Positions 1 through 8,843 are shown, counted from the first letter of the stretch. The stretch is 64,000 nucleotides of DNA from Oscillibacter valericigenes Sjm18-20 (GCA_000283575.1 AP012044.1:2604001-2668000); one strand, 5' to 3'. Translations and numbers: made by a program. Notes: generated from the sequence alone by a model not told the origin.

Positions 1-18
1 CCCGGGCTTCCCCACGTA

Positions 19-657
19 TCATAAAAATTTTTCTTTCAGCGCTTCCCAGAGCTCAATGGATTTGAATTTCAGCACATAGCCGCTCCCGTCCTCCGTAATG
101 AGCTTCACGTCGTCGCCGCTCAGTCCGGCGGACATGGCGGTTTGGGCCAGATTAGTAGTCGAGGCGGTACATAACGGTGGAAACACCACACACCACCAGT
201 TGTGTCCCTCTCCGGCACCAATGACCACCTGCAGCGCCAGATAATCTCCCGCCGGGAGTGTAAAATCATCGTATTCCCGGGTGGGGAAGGTGGTCTCGGT
301 CAACTCCGCCGTGACGGGATAGTCGTACCCCTGGGCGGCGATTTCCTCCGCCGCAAGACGCTGAAGCTCCGGCAGCTCGGTGCGCAGTGCAGCTTCCGCC
401 TCCGTCCGGTCCTCCGACTGCTCCAAAATTTCCGTGGCACGGTCCAGAATCCTGTCCCGCACCCGCAGCTTCAAGGCCTGGTCCTCCTCCGAATCAGAGT
501 TTGCCAGAATGTGCAGCCGCACCACCCGGTCCGCCAGCTCCTGCTGGCGGTGGAGTGCGGTCGTTCCCCAGACCAGCGCCGCGGCCAGACCGATTCCCAG
601 CGCGATTTCCAAAATGCGGCGTGTCCTGTGGATGCGCCGCTCCTTCGTTTGTTCCAT
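19..657 (-). CDS. spoIIR: Stage II sporulation protein R (SpoIIR)
   Basis: In the SpoIIR family, the forespore-made protein crosses into the intermembrane space and triggers SpoIIGA to process pro-sigma-E in the mother cell. The 212-residue product has a short basic N terminus, one membrane or signal segment at about residues 14-34, then the family block RLHILANSDSEEDQALKLRV. The conserved GHNWWCVVFPPLC segment sits around residues 151-163. Length is normal and the start has an AAGGA-type ribosome site. The stop lies 19 bases inside the window, so the gene is complete. It implies an endospore former. Family assignment is secure; timing of expression is known from the family, not seen here. 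Confidence 0.95.
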   Translation of the reverse strand: MEQTKERRIHRTRRILEIALGIGLAAALVWGTTALHRQQELADRVVRLHILANSDSEEDQALKLRVRDRILDRATEILEQSEDRTEAEAALRTELPELQRLAAEEIAAQGYDYPVTAELTETTFPTREYDDFTLPAGDYLALQVVIGAGEGHNWWCVVFPPLCTASTTNLAQTAMSAGLSGDDVKLITEDGSGYVLKFKSIELWEALKEKFL

Positions 658-749
658 GTCGTTTCCGTCCTTTTCCGTTCCCGCCCAAGGGCGGGAGATG
701 TACGGGCCAAATGGCCTCTCGGTAAAAGTTTAGACAGAAACGGCAAAAT

Positions 750-1613
750 TCATACTCCCGGTATGGGCCGGGTCAAAAACGTCCGGTAAAGCGGGCACAG
801 TTCCTCAAAGGCCCTCCGGGCGTCTTCGGGGGTTTGGAACAGCCCGAACACCGTGGGGCCGGAGCCGGTCATCAACGCGTTCTCCGCGCCGCAGCGGCAC
901 AGCCGCATCTTGATGTCCCGGATTGTCTTTGCCTCCCGCGGCGTCAGTACCTCCTCAAACACATTGACCAACTGCGCGGCCACCCCGCTCAATTCTCCTC
1001 TGAGCAGGGCGGCGTACATGGCGGCATGGTCCGGGCGGAAGCGCAGCTTTTCCGTCTGTACCCGTCCGAACAGCTCCGGCGTGGAAAGACCGAACTCCGG
1101 CTTGCACACCACGATCCGGCAGGGCGGCACCCCGGGCCAGTCCGTCAGCCGTTCTCCCCGGCCCTCCGCCAGAGCGGTGCCGCCCCGGACACAGTAGGGT
1201 ACGTCGCTGCCGACCCGCTCCCCCATGGCCTCCAGATCACGGCCTGTCAAATCCGGACGCAGCAGTTCCCGCAGCGCCCGCAACACCGCCGCCGCGTCGG
1301 AACTGCCACCGGCCATGCCCGCCTGAGACGGAATGTGCTTTTCAATGGTGATCTCCACCCCCGGCGCCTGCCTGATCTCTTTAAAAAACGTCCGGGCGGC
1401 CCTCCCCGCCAGATTATCCTCGCCCACCGGCAGATCCGTGCCGGGGGTGCGGACATGGATCTTTCCGTCGTCCCGCAGACGTACCGTCAAATAGTCGCAC
1501 AGGTCCACGGAGGTCATCACCATTTTTAGATCGTGATATCCATCCTCCCGTCGGTGGAGAATATCCAGCGTCAGATTCAGCTTTGCCGGGGCGGCCAGTT
1601 TCAGTTCGTTCAT
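750..1613 (-). CDS. ispE: 4-diphosphocytidyl-2-C-methyl-D-erythritol kinase
   Basis: IspE phosphorylates CDP-methylerythritol with ATP in the non-mevalonate (MEP) isoprenoid pathway in the cytoplasm. The 287-residue product starts with the GHMP-kinase substrate block APAKLNLTLDILHRREDGYH. The glycine-rich ATP loop is SQAGMAGGSSDAAA near residues 95-110, and the C-terminal GSGPTVFG motif is present near residue 252. Length is typical. A GGAGG site precedes the ATG. The start overlaps the stop of the SLOG-family gene by four bases (ATGA), so the two are probably translationally coupled. Assignment is secure from the two GHMP motifs. Confidence 0.96.
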   Translation of the reverse strand: MNELKLAAPAKLNLTLDILHRREDGYHDLKMVMTSVDLCDYLTVRLRDDGKIHVRTPGTDLPVGEDNLAGRAARTFFKEIRQAPGVEITIEKHIPSQAGMAGGSSDAAAVLRALRELLRPDLTGRDLEAMGERVGSDVPYCVRGGTALAEGRGERLTDWPGVPPCRIVVCKPEFGLSTPELFGRVQTEKLRFRPDHAAMYAALLRGELSGVAAQLVNVFEEVLTPREAKTIRDIKMRLCRCGAENALMTGSGPTVFGLFQTPEDARRAFEELCPLYRTFLTRPIPGV

Positions 1614-2125
1614 TGAGTTTCCTCCGTAATGGGCAGGTCCACCACATCCAAACCCTGCCGCATGGCATATTCCATAGTGTAGCGGGTACCGCCGGAGCTT
1701 CCGTCAAACATGGCGATCAGGAGCGACGCATGGTCCACCATGTATCGGTCCCGGCGCTGCATACAGCTGGGACTGTACGCAGCGGAGACCATGGTCTCAT
1801 AGTCGCACTGCTCCAATAGCCGCCGATACCGCGTCCTTTCCGCCTCGGTCCAGGCGTCTGCCTGCGTGGGACAGGGAATCGCCGCCTCTACCGTCACCTC
1901 TGGATGCTGGGTCTTCAACTCCAGAGCACACTCACAGGCATACAAGTCGCACCCCTGTGCCATGCCGCAGAGGAAGTGGCAATACCCCGCGGCGTAGGCA
2001 GCCTCCACCGCGTCGTAAAGCCGCCGCTTCAGGTCCTCACAGCGCGGATCACTTTCCTCATACCCCCACGGCAGCTTTCCCGGGCGATGTCCGCTAAAGC
2101 AGCAGGCCGACTGTCTTCCCCGCAT
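1610..2125 (-). CDS. SLOG-domain protein of the YpsA/DUF1273 type
   Basis: The protein of about 171 residues opens with SACCFSGHRPGKLPWG, the FSGHRP signature of YpsA/DUF1273 proteins with a SLOG nucleotide-binding fold. Further support comes from FLCGMAQGCDLYACE and the acidic/glycine FDGSSGGTRYTMEYA segment. Family members are thought to bind a nucleotide-like ligand; the physiological role is unsettled, though B. subtilis YpsA has been linked to cell division. The ATG at 2125 is preferred over a GTG 18 bases upstream because AAGGGGGAG lies just before it. The gene precedes ispE with a four-base overlap. Confidence 0.8.
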   Translation of the reverse strand: MRGRQSACCFSGHRPGKLPWGYEESDPRCEDLKRRLYDAVEAAYAAGYCHFLCGMAQGCDLYACECALELKTQHPEVTVEAAIPCPTQADAWTEAERTRYRRLLEQCDYETMVSAAYSPSCMQRRDRYMVDHASLLIAMFDGSSGGTRYTMEYAMRQGLDVVDLPITEETQ

Positions 2126-2349
2126 GCGCGCTCCCCCTTTCACCCCGCCGCTTACAACCGCGGGCAGTTATTTTTTACAGCATTTGTGCGGCAGCAACTA
2201 TGCATCAGCATGTACATTGAATGAAATAGTGAACGTATAAAATAGCTCACAAAATTCCAAGATAATCTGAACTTTAAGCGCCAAATTCAGAGTAAAAAGA
2301 TACCTAAATCGGCACATTTCCCGAGCTTTTTGTATGATGAAGCGGACAG

Positions 2350-3220
2350 GATGCCGCCCCTTTTTGCAGAAGTGAACATCGCCCCATCAAGTGGAAATAT
2401 GTCGATCACTTTCCGCTTCTCAATACGAAATGTTTTTATCTTCCGTCTTGCATGTCAATAATTTGGGATTCAGGTTAACCTCATCTGCCGGCTGCAAGTG
2501 GCACCTGCATGAGCTTTTGAAATTCTCTCTATGTAAAGTTTTTGCCTTTACTCCCATTGTCCGTAAGAATGACAGAAAACAACTTCCGAAAAAGTTTCCA
2601 ATCCCAATAAATTTGTCAGCCAGTCAATCTGCTCTACAACCGTTGTCCCTTTTCCATCCCTCATCAGGAAAATCAGCATGATGTTATACTCAACTATGTT
2701 CGATTTTGCCCACATTTCTGATGCAAGAAAGCATCCGAAAGATGATATATCTTTTTCTTGGACGATATCCCGCTTTCCTGCGTACGTCGAGATTTCCTAT
2801 GCTCAGCATGCCCGCATCAATGTATTATGCAGAGTTCTTTGCGATACCGGCAGTTTATCTTTGTGCTTTGCATAAATGCGTGTTAGCGGCCGCTCCTTTG
2901 AGTTTTCCTCCATGCTGCAGCATACCGTTTCTCTGTCACTGTATCTGCTTGATTGGCAATGTAATGGCATCACCTTCTCTTGGTACACATTGCAGACATA
3001 TGGGGGGCTTTTCAACTGACGGCATGGACTGTTGTTATATCGGAGAAACAGATTTCGGCCGTCCATCACTAAGCACTGAACACACTTGCATAGACAAGTA
3101 TTTTCGCCACACAACCCAACTCGCCAGCATTTCGCTGCATATATGCAATCATTGTCATGTGTTCTTCTCACCTCCCGCAAAGTGTGACCAAATAAATATC
3201 ATCACATTCCTATTGCAAAG
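2350..3220 (-). pseudogene. Decayed IS30-family transposase remnant
   Basis: No open frame spans this stretch, but minus-strand translation gives scattered IS30 transposase fragments that align with the neighbouring copy at 3589-4865. Near 2995 the fragment SPPYVCNVYQEK matches LPPYVCNGCKR of the better copy. Near 2660 MLIFLMRDGKRDNG matches MLAFLRDANTARS. Near 2570 LFSVILTDNGSKGKNF matches LFPIILTDRGSEVTNP, including the second catalytic Asp. Fragments change frame and contain stops, so this is an old inactivated copy. The 220 bases before it (2126-2349) show no gene beyond the promoter side of the SLOG gene. Confidence 0.75.
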
Positions 3221-3354
3221 GTGATCAACCGGTCAAAGCCTTACTTTTCCCTGAAAATTCGATGTTCATTTTTACAATCTACAACGGCAACATACAGCAT
3301 TATAGAACAAGCGTTCTTATTTGTAAAGTCCAATTTGTTCTAGGATGAATTGAA

Positions 3355-3436
3355 AAGTTAAGTTCCATTTTGTAATGGTAACTTCCACTTTGTAATCGTA
3401 AGTTCCGTTTTTCCAAAGATAACTGCAAATTGAATG
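3355..3436. repeat. Short tandem degenerate repeats, unit about 20 bp
   Basis: Three to four imperfect head-to-tail units begin AAGTTCCATTTTGTAATGGT, then ACTTCCACTTTGTAATCGT, AGTTCCGTTTTTCC and a weaker ACTGCAAATTG unit. Such iterated sites resemble the multiple transposase-binding repeats inside the ends of some insertion sequences (IS21-type ends are one example). They may be a leftover end of an element whose genes are gone. The rest of 3221-3588 holds no recognisable gene. Confidence 0.5.
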
Positions 3437-3588
3437 GATTTCGTGCTAATTTTGATGCGTATTTTTGCCTTCTATTCACAAAGAGCGCAACTTGTCAAGA
3501 GGTCGAAGTTTTCTTCGGCTTTTTGCAAAGGCAACTTCCACCCCATTCGTTTGGCTCATATACGTTGGAAATAGCGGTAGGACGCTGG

Positions 3589-4865
3589 TTATTTTTTCAG
3601 CAGCTTAGGGGTCAAATTATTGTCATTAGCAAGAATCAATTTGGCGTTGAGTTTTGCTAAGATATCGTCACCGTAAAGAAAGCTAAGTAACTGGTATGCG
3701 GACCGGTTACCCAGCTTCTTTCTTGTATAAGAATTGATATGGTTCACCATAAGGTCTATATCAGACTGATGCAATTTATCAAAAGGTGTGTCTTTCGGAA
3801 GAACTCTTCGGATGAATTCATGTGTAACTTCAATACCGCCCTTCTGGCCTGCCATCTGCGGGTCGCAGTTGAATACTCTGCTTCGTATTTCGCCCCATTC
3901 TGTGCATTCTATTACGGATGGGTTTGTGACCTCACTTCCCCGGTCTGTTAGTATAATGGGAAACAATTCGCAGTAGAGCTTGTGCCCAAGCCTCTTATAA
4001 AGGCTGTCAATAATGTCGGCCACAGAACGAGCCGTGTTGGCATCTCGCAAGAAAGCAAGCATTACACTGCAACTGCGGAAAAATATTGTAAGCAATACTT
4101 TCCCGTGATTTCGCTTTCCCTCTACGCTATCCATTTCAACAACAGGCAGATCCGGATTCTCTTTCACATACCGCTGAAAATCCTGATAGGTTCTTCCTGC
4201 GTAGCAGCCTCTATCCAGTTTAATCAGTTTTTCTTCTGCCTTCTGCGATAGCGGACTTTTCGCGGAAGGTCATTGTAATTGTAAATAGTCTTCTCGTTAA
4301 GCATAATCTCATCTGCATGCGTGGAACAGATATGGTGAATAGACTGGCCCTGCTTGATCAGTGGGGAAATAACAGCATCTATCCACCGTAATTCTTCTGG
4401 CGCTGTCGCAATCCCTTGTCGGCTCTCACTGCGGACAGCTTCATACTCCCGCTGGGCAAAATCCCCATAATAATATTGTTTTTGAAGCCGACAGCGGGTA
4501 ATCCGCTTACAGCCATTACACACATATGGCGGCAGCCTAAGTTTCGGACAGCGTTCCTCTTCAAACTCGGAGCAAGTGCTGTTGCATTCACCGCATCGTG
4601 TGCAGAAAAGGCCCCTTGCATAGGGGTGATGACAAGGCTTGCATACGCTTTGCACCTTTTTACAGACATTCCGCTTTTTACAGGCATTGAATGCGCGGCT
4701 TTTTCCACCAGCATTTCGGATTTTAATATGTCCAACCACTTCCTTTGAGATCGTCGTCGGATCTCGGTTCAGCATTCTTCCTATTTCTTTGAACGATTTT
4801 TGCTTATTAAGGCACTGTTCAATATCGTGCCTTTCGTCAATAGTCAAATGTTTATATTTAGCCAT
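3589..4865 (-). pseudogene. IS30-family transposase, inactivated by deletion and frameshift
   Basis: The N-terminal part (from ATG 4865, MAKYKHLTIDERHDIE) carries the helix-turn-helix and Cys-rich region. The C-terminal part (3589 to about 4230) carries the DDE domain: VVEMDSVEG, ILTDRGSEV and GGIEVTHEF hold the catalytic D, D and E. The two parts are in different frames. The frame breaks near 4225 at an A-run directly before a TGA; a -1 shift there restores KLIKLDRGC. A second lesion is an in-frame loss of about a dozen residues, because the usual spacer between KTIYNY and NDLPRKVRYR is missing. IS30 transposases are normally one frame, so it is called inactive. No convincing terminal repeats were found. 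Confidence 0.8.
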
Positions 4866-5060
4866 GAGAACACCTTGAAATTGGATTCCTCCATTTTCAA
4901 CCGTTTCGTGTATTTTAACGTTGTTGCAAAACTTGTGCAACAAAACCTGCTAAGAAAAGTCAAGGACAAATCTTGGCAGGCTGAATAAAAATATGATTGT
5001 AATTTAGGCATAGCAAAGCAGACCATCGGCGAGCCGCTGGCCTAAGAAATAATGGTTTTT

Positions 5061-6266
5061 TTAGCTTGCGTATACCTCGCTTACACGGGCGTAATAGATG
5101 CGCAGAAACTTGTTGAGGGCAGCAATCTTTGCAACCTTCTTCGGCTTGCCTTCAGCCTCCTTTTTCAGCATATAAAGATATACTGCATTGTCTTGAGCCG
5201 GCTTTACTGTCTTAAGGCATTTCATTACCTCGTACCCGGTTTTCCGAAGCAGTGAAGACCCACGTTTGGAAATTTTACGTCGTGTACCCGTAAAGCTTCC
5301 TGATTGAAACGGCGGCGAGTCAATTCCAGCGAATGCAATCAGTGCGCTGCCGCTATGAAAACAGCGCACATCGCCAATCTCAGCAATGAGCCTTGGCACT
5401 AAGACGTCGCCCACACCGTTCATGGCACGAACAATATCGTATTCAGGCAAAGTGATTGCAAGCGCCTGCATTTGTGTTAAAATGGTTTCCAGAGTCTTGT
5501 TCACTTCTTTCAGGACTCTCACGGCTTCCAGCGTTAACATTTTGGTCGATGCGGCACTGGAGGGCAAAGTGGGGATACCATTGCAAGCCAGGGCGTAAAT
5601 TGCTTTCGCCTTGGGTTCACTTGCGTGGTATCCTTTCTTTTTTGCCCAAGCACAATAACTATGGATGAACTGAACCTCGCTTTTTTTAGTAATGTTGTCA
5701 AAATGCCAGTATTCTGCTACGAAGTCACTAAGTTTGTCCTTTGTTGGTTCCTCTGAGCGCTTGCCGCTGAGCAATGTTTTTATCCCAGGCATGGTCCTGT
5801 CCAACAGATCGGTCAAGGCCAGTTTACACTCAATACGGATTGTAATGTAGTGTGCATATTGCCGCCCCAGGAGCCTAAGCTGCGCATATAACTCATCTGG
5901 CAACGTGTAGTCCGCGAGCTTAAACCAGTGATCAATTCCATAGTTCGCGATACGGACAGAATCCAATTTATCCGTTTTGCCTTTGCGTATTGCTGTTGAA
6001 GCATACTTTTTCATTGCCAATGGATTGATTACACTCACAAACATGCCTGCATCTTTGAAACTGGAAAGCAGCGGCAAATGGTATGCTCCAGTAGCCTCCA
6101 TTACAATTCTGACTTCTCCTTCTATGGATTGAATATGGGATACCAATGCACGAAGCTCCGGTTCGGTGTGCTGTATTTCATATGGGGAAGCAACCACTTC
6201 TCCGTATGGCCTGAGAATACAGACGGTGCTCTTGCCTTTTGATACATCAATGCCTACGCTTGTCAT
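5061..6266 (-). CDS. IS110-family transposase (DEDD/serine type)
   Basis: The 401-residue protein has the two-part architecture of IS110 recombinases. The N-terminal RuvC-like DEDD domain shows VGIDVSKGK, VMEATGAYHLPL and GKTDKLDSVRIANYG. The C-terminal Tnp_20 domain shows FAGIDSPPFQSGSFTG, with the nucleophilic Ser of QSG, then KRGSSLLR. ATG 6266 follows an AGGAGGG site; an upstream in-frame start lacks one. Family enzymes excise and insert DNA without terminal repeats, guided by a bridge RNA from the element's own non-coding end. No lesion was seen, so the copy may be active. Confidence 0.92.
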   Translation of the reverse strand: MTSVGIDVSKGKSTVCILRPYGEVVASPYEIQHTEPELRALVSHIQSIEGEVRIVMEATGAYHLPLLSSFKDAGMFVSVINPLAMKKYASTAIRKGKTDKLDSVRIANYGIDHWFKLADYTLPDELYAQLRLLGRQYAHYITIRIECKLALTDLLDRTMPGIKTLLSGKRSEEPTKDKLSDFVAEYWHFDNITKKSEVQFIHSYCAWAKKKGYHASEPKAKAIYALACNGIPTLPSSAASTKMLTLEAVRVLKEVNKTLETILTQMQALAITLPEYDIVRAMNGVGDVLVPRLIAEIGDVRCFHSGSALIAFAGIDSPPFQSGSFTGTRRKISKRGSSLLRKTGYEVMKCLKTVKPAQDNAVYLYMLKKEAEGKPKKVAKIAALNKFLRIYYARVSEVYAS

Positions 6267-6570
6267 GTTGAACCCTCCTGAATGATTGTTTTGTAATTGT
6301 AATCCCATCTGCACTTATTGCGATTCAGTTTGGTTCGTTACACGAAAGCCCGTATGGGTTTCAACCTGCCTAATCGAATGTTTACAACAAGGGATGGCTG
6401 ACAGTTTTGTTGCCGGAGGCTTCGCTCCATAAAGCGCCACGCCAGACCAATTACTTCCCTTATTGTAAAAGAATAAGCGCAAATGTGAAACGCCCGTCGG
6501 CGTCCTACACTTACGCTTTTTATAGTACCAAAAGGGGCCTCGCAAGAATGTGGTGGAGCAGTCAAGAACC
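6267..6570 (-). ncRNA. Probable bridge-RNA region of the IS110 element
   Basis: About 300 bases lie between the IS110 transposase start and the IS3 end, with no credible gene. IS110 elements encode a structured bridge RNA in a long non-coding end, and this is the only long candidate beside the gene. Hairpins are visible at 6344-6362 (GAAAGCCC against GGGTTTC, one bulge), 6415-6428 (GGAG against CTCC) and 6490-6503 (ACGCC against GGCGT, 4-base loop). The assignment rests on family knowledge plus these hairpins; loop guides and exact ends were not resolved. Confidence 0.5.
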
Positions 6571-6601
6571 GTGCAGAATGTGAACGCCCAAAATCTGCGG
6601 C

Positions 6602-7505
6602 TTATGCGGCCAGGCCTCTGGCGGCCTGACGATACGCGGCCGGCGGCAGGCCGCCGGGGTTGGCAGTGTAGATTTGCCGGCGGTTATAGTAGGTCATGAT
6701 GTACCGGAACACGATGCTCTTCACCTGTGCCATGGGCATCTGCTCCGCCCTGATTCGATAGAGTTTTTCTTTCTTCAACGTAGCAAAAAAACTCTCCATT
6801 CTGGCGTTGTCGTAGCAGTGTCCCGTGCCGCTCATGCTTTGAACCGCGCCGTATTGCGCCAGCACCTTTTGAAATGAGGAGCTGGTAAATTGGTTTCCGC
6901 GGTCGCTGTGCAGGGTCATTCCATAGGCTCCCTGCGCCTGGCAGACAGGCCGGAAAGCCCGGATACACAGCTCCTTCTTCATGTTGTCATCCATGGCAAG
7001 ACCGACGATCTCTCCGTTATAACAGTCCAGAACTGCCGCCAGGTACAGCTTGCCGTCCTGACACTGGATCTGCGTGATATCTGTCAGCCACTTCCGGTTA
7101 GGGGTGTCTGCGGTAAAATCCCGGTGAATCAGGTTCTCCGCCTTCTGCGCAGCCAAGTCTGCTTTTGTCAGACTGTTGGAGTGACGAGGAGCGCGATGGC
7201 AGGCCTTCACGCTTCATGGCCCGCCGTACGCTGCTGCGGCTTATCGCGATACCGCGCTGCGTAAGCGCCAGAAGGATTCGGCCAACACCATAATTGTCAT
7301 TGTCCGGATTTTCATTGTAAATCTCTCGTATTTTGACCAGAAGCAGCTGCCACGGTTTTGGCTTGCCAGCCGACTGCAAAGAGCGGTAGTACCCGGATTC
7401 GCTGACTTTCACAACCCGGCACATGGCATGAACGCAGAACCGCTCACGGCGCAGCGTGATGTACTCATACAACCGCTCCGGCTTTACCGTTTCCGGTCTT
7501 TGGCG
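6602..7505 (-). pseudogene. IS3-family orfB (DDE transposase), frameshifted
   Basis: The first part, including YEYITLRRERFCVHAMC and VSESGYYRS, is the usual N terminus of an IS3 orfB. The second part carries the rve DDE core: WLTDITQIQC, LHSDRGNQFTS and the catalytic Glu in NARMESFFATLKKEK. The two parts are joined out of frame near 7190, after AMKREGL, so the catalytic protein cannot be made without a second shift. The junction with orfA is the normal -1 arrangement: the -1 frame reads on as ETVKPERLYEYI. It is therefore the internal break, not the orfA/orfB overlap, that inactivates it. Confidence 0.8.
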
Positions 7506-7771
7506 AAAAAGCCCAGCGCATCCTTGAGAATCTCATTGGCTTTCCGCTGTTCCGTGATTTCCTTCATCAGCCAGCGCTCGTTCTCGGAAAGCGGCGCGTC
7601 GCGGCGAATGCCGCTGCCGACGAAGGCGTGGTCTCCAAATGCCTTTCGCTTTTGCCGCCGCTCCGCCAGAGAGTAGTACGAAATGCCCAGCTGTGCCGCC
7701 GCCTGCTTCACGCCGATTTCATCGGACAGCTTGACCGCTTCTTCTTTGAATTCCTTGTCATATTTGCGCAT
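7484..7771 (-). CDS. IS3-family transposase OrfA
   Basis: This 95-residue protein begins MRKYDKEFKEEAVKLSDEIG and carries a helix-turn-helix (VKQAAAQLGISYYSL). A likely leucine-zipper-like region follows, ending ANEILKDALGFFAKDRKR, the typical OrfA C terminus. In IS3 elements OrfA binds the terminal repeats and is fused to OrfB by -1 frameshifting. ATG 7771 follows AAGGTGG and is preferred over an upstream GTG. The gene is intact although orfB is broken. Confidence 0.85.
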   Translation of the reverse strand: MRKYDKEFKEEAVKLSDEIGVKQAAAQLGISYYSLAERRQKRKAFGDHAFVGSGIRRDAPLSENERWLMKEITEQRKANEILKDALGFFAKDRKR

Positions 7772-7916
7772 TGCAAACACCACCTTGTTCTTCCTTTGAT
7801 TCTATCACTTTTGGGGTGTTTGTCCTCTGCACTTCTATGATATCCCTCCAGAAGTTAAGCTTTCAACTCAAAATTGCGAAAAATAGCGGATTGTTCCCTC
7901 CGGTCATATTTTCCTC

Positions 7917-7945
7917 TTGCTTTTTTGTTTGAGGAGTCGTATACT
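7917..7945 (+). promoter_or_regulatory. Promoter of the FMN riboswitch-ribU transcript
   Basis: A -35 box TTGCTT (7917-7922) and a -10 box TATACT (7940-7945) are separated by 17 bases, some 28 bases before the riboswitch. Confidence 0.6.
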
Positions 7946-7972
7946 GTTTGGCAGAAAGCAACTGAATACGTG

Positions 7973-8113
7973 TCTTCAGGGCGGGGTGTGACTCCCCACC
8001 GGCGGTATAGTCCGCGACCGGCCACCTGAAAGGGTGTCCGTTGACCCGGTGAGACTCCGGGACCGACAGTGAAGCCTCCTAAGACAGGAGGTATCAGTCT
8101 GGATGGAAGAAGA
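7973..8113 (+). promoter_or_regulatory. FMN riboswitch (RFN element)
   Basis: The conserved RFN core is present in order: TCTTCAGGGCGGGGTG, CCCCACCGGCGGTATAGTCC, GCGACCGG, GACCCGGTGAGACTCCGG, GACCGACAGTGAAG and CAGTCTGGATGGAAGAAG. This aptamer binds FMN and turns off riboflavin genes when FMN is plentiful. It precedes ribU and is followed by a terminator-like hairpin, which suggests transcription attenuation. Confidence 0.96.
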
Positions 8114-8129
8114 TTCTTGCGGCAGAGCC

Positions 8130-8158
8130 GCGCTTTCGGCGCGCTTCTTTGTTGCTTG
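8130..8158 (+). terminator. Expression-platform terminator of the FMN riboswitch
   Basis: A GC-rich hairpin (AGCCGCGC, loop TTTCG, GCGCGCT, one bulge) is followed by the T-rich TCTTTGTTGC. It sits between aptamer and ribU, so FMN binding probably favours it. Confidence 0.6.
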
Positions 8159-8219
8159 TTTCACCTTGGGGAGACTCCGTACTAAGGTGTTTTCAAGCAA
8201 GTTAAAGGAGTGTATTTTT

Positions 8220-8843
8220 ATGTCTCAACTGGAAACTGTGTCCAACCGCCGTTCCGTCACAAAGTCCCGCACCCATCGTTTCACGGTCGCCGCCATGCTC
8301 AGCGCTGTGTCAACGGTTCTGATGTTCGTGGATTTCTCCGTCCCGTTTATGCCCTCGTTCATCAAACTGGACATCTCGGAGCTCCCCGCTCTGCTGGCCT
8401 CGTTCAGCATCGGGCCGTGGTACGGCGTGGCCGTCTGCTTTGTAAAGAACGTCATCAACTGTCTGCGAACCTCCACCGGCGGCGTGGGTGAACTTTGCAA
8501 CTTCCTGCTGGGTGCCATCTTCGTGGGGATCGCGGGTGTTGTTTATCAGCAGTTCCACCATCACAAGAGCCGCAAGGGCGCATTTCTCGGCGCGCTGATC
8601 GGTGCCGCGGCCATGGCGGCACTGTCTGTGCCCGTGAACTACTACCTGACCTATCCCATTTACGCCCAGTTCATGCCCATCGACACCATCGTTGGGATGT
8701 ATCAGGTCATCCGGCCTTCCGTTAACGGCCTTATGGACTGCCTGGTTACTTTCAATATGCCTTTCACATTTTTTAAAGGTATACTGAATGTAGCGCTGTG
8801 CTTTTTGATCTATAAGCCACTGTCTCCCATTCTGCACAAGTAA
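8220..8843 (+). CDS. ribU: Riboflavin ECF transporter substrate-binding subunit
   Basis: RibU is the membrane S-component that binds riboflavin and works with the shared EcfA/A'/T energising module. The 207-residue protein has about five to six hydrophobic segments and the family motifs VDFSVPFMPSFIKLDISELPA near the N terminus and VKNVINCLRTSTGGVGELCNF in the middle. ATG 8220 follows AAAGGAG; a longer frame starting at 8103 begins inside the riboswitch and is rejected. Control by FMN is directly indicated by the upstream aptamer. No EcfA/T genes lie nearby, as is common when one module serves many S-components. Confidence 0.93.
   Translation: MSQLETVSNRRSVTKSRTHRFTVAAMLSAVSTVLMFVDFSVPFMPSFIKLDISELPALLASFSIGPWYGVAVCFVKNVINCLRTSTGGVGELCNFLLGAIFVGIAGVVYQQFHHHKSRKGAFLGALIGAAAMAALSVPVNYYLTYPIYAQFMPIDTIVGMYQVIRPSVNGLMDCLVTFNMPFTFFKGILNVALCFLIYKPLSPILHK

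Larger units (their letters stand above)
6571..7832 (-). mobile_element. IS3-family insertion sequence with recognisable inverted ends
   Basis: The left end reads inward GTGCAGAATGTGAACGCCC and the right end, on the other strand, GTGCAGAGGACAAACACCCC. Both are followed by AAAA, giving an imperfect terminal inverted repeat. The roughly 1.26-kb length is normal for IS3. It holds orfA and orfB on the minus strand. No clear target-site duplication is visible, so one flank may have been rearranged, perhaps by the adjoining IS110. Confidence 0.75.
2300..7840. mobile_element. Insertion-sequence pile-up between the spoIIR-ispE block and ribU
   Basis: Four transposase loci lie side by side on the minus strand: a heavily decayed IS30-like remnant, a second IS30-like copy with lesions, an IS110 copy with a full reading frame, and an IS3 copy with recognisable ends but a frameshift. 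No host gene was recognised between them. The stretch is visibly AT-richer than its flanks. Decay differs between copies, which suggests successive insertions into a tolerant site. The outer limits are approximate; only the IS3 ends are defined by inverted repeats. Confidence 0.8.

Noticed and set aside
3480..4960. Terminal inverted repeats of the damaged IS30 copy
   Set aside because: GCAACTTGT-like words occur near both ends but in the same orientation, so they do not make a convincing inverted repeat.
8103..8219. Upstream extension of ribU to a start inside the FMN riboswitch
   Set aside because: The extra 39 codons translate aptamer and terminator sequence; ATG 8220 has a proper ribosome site.
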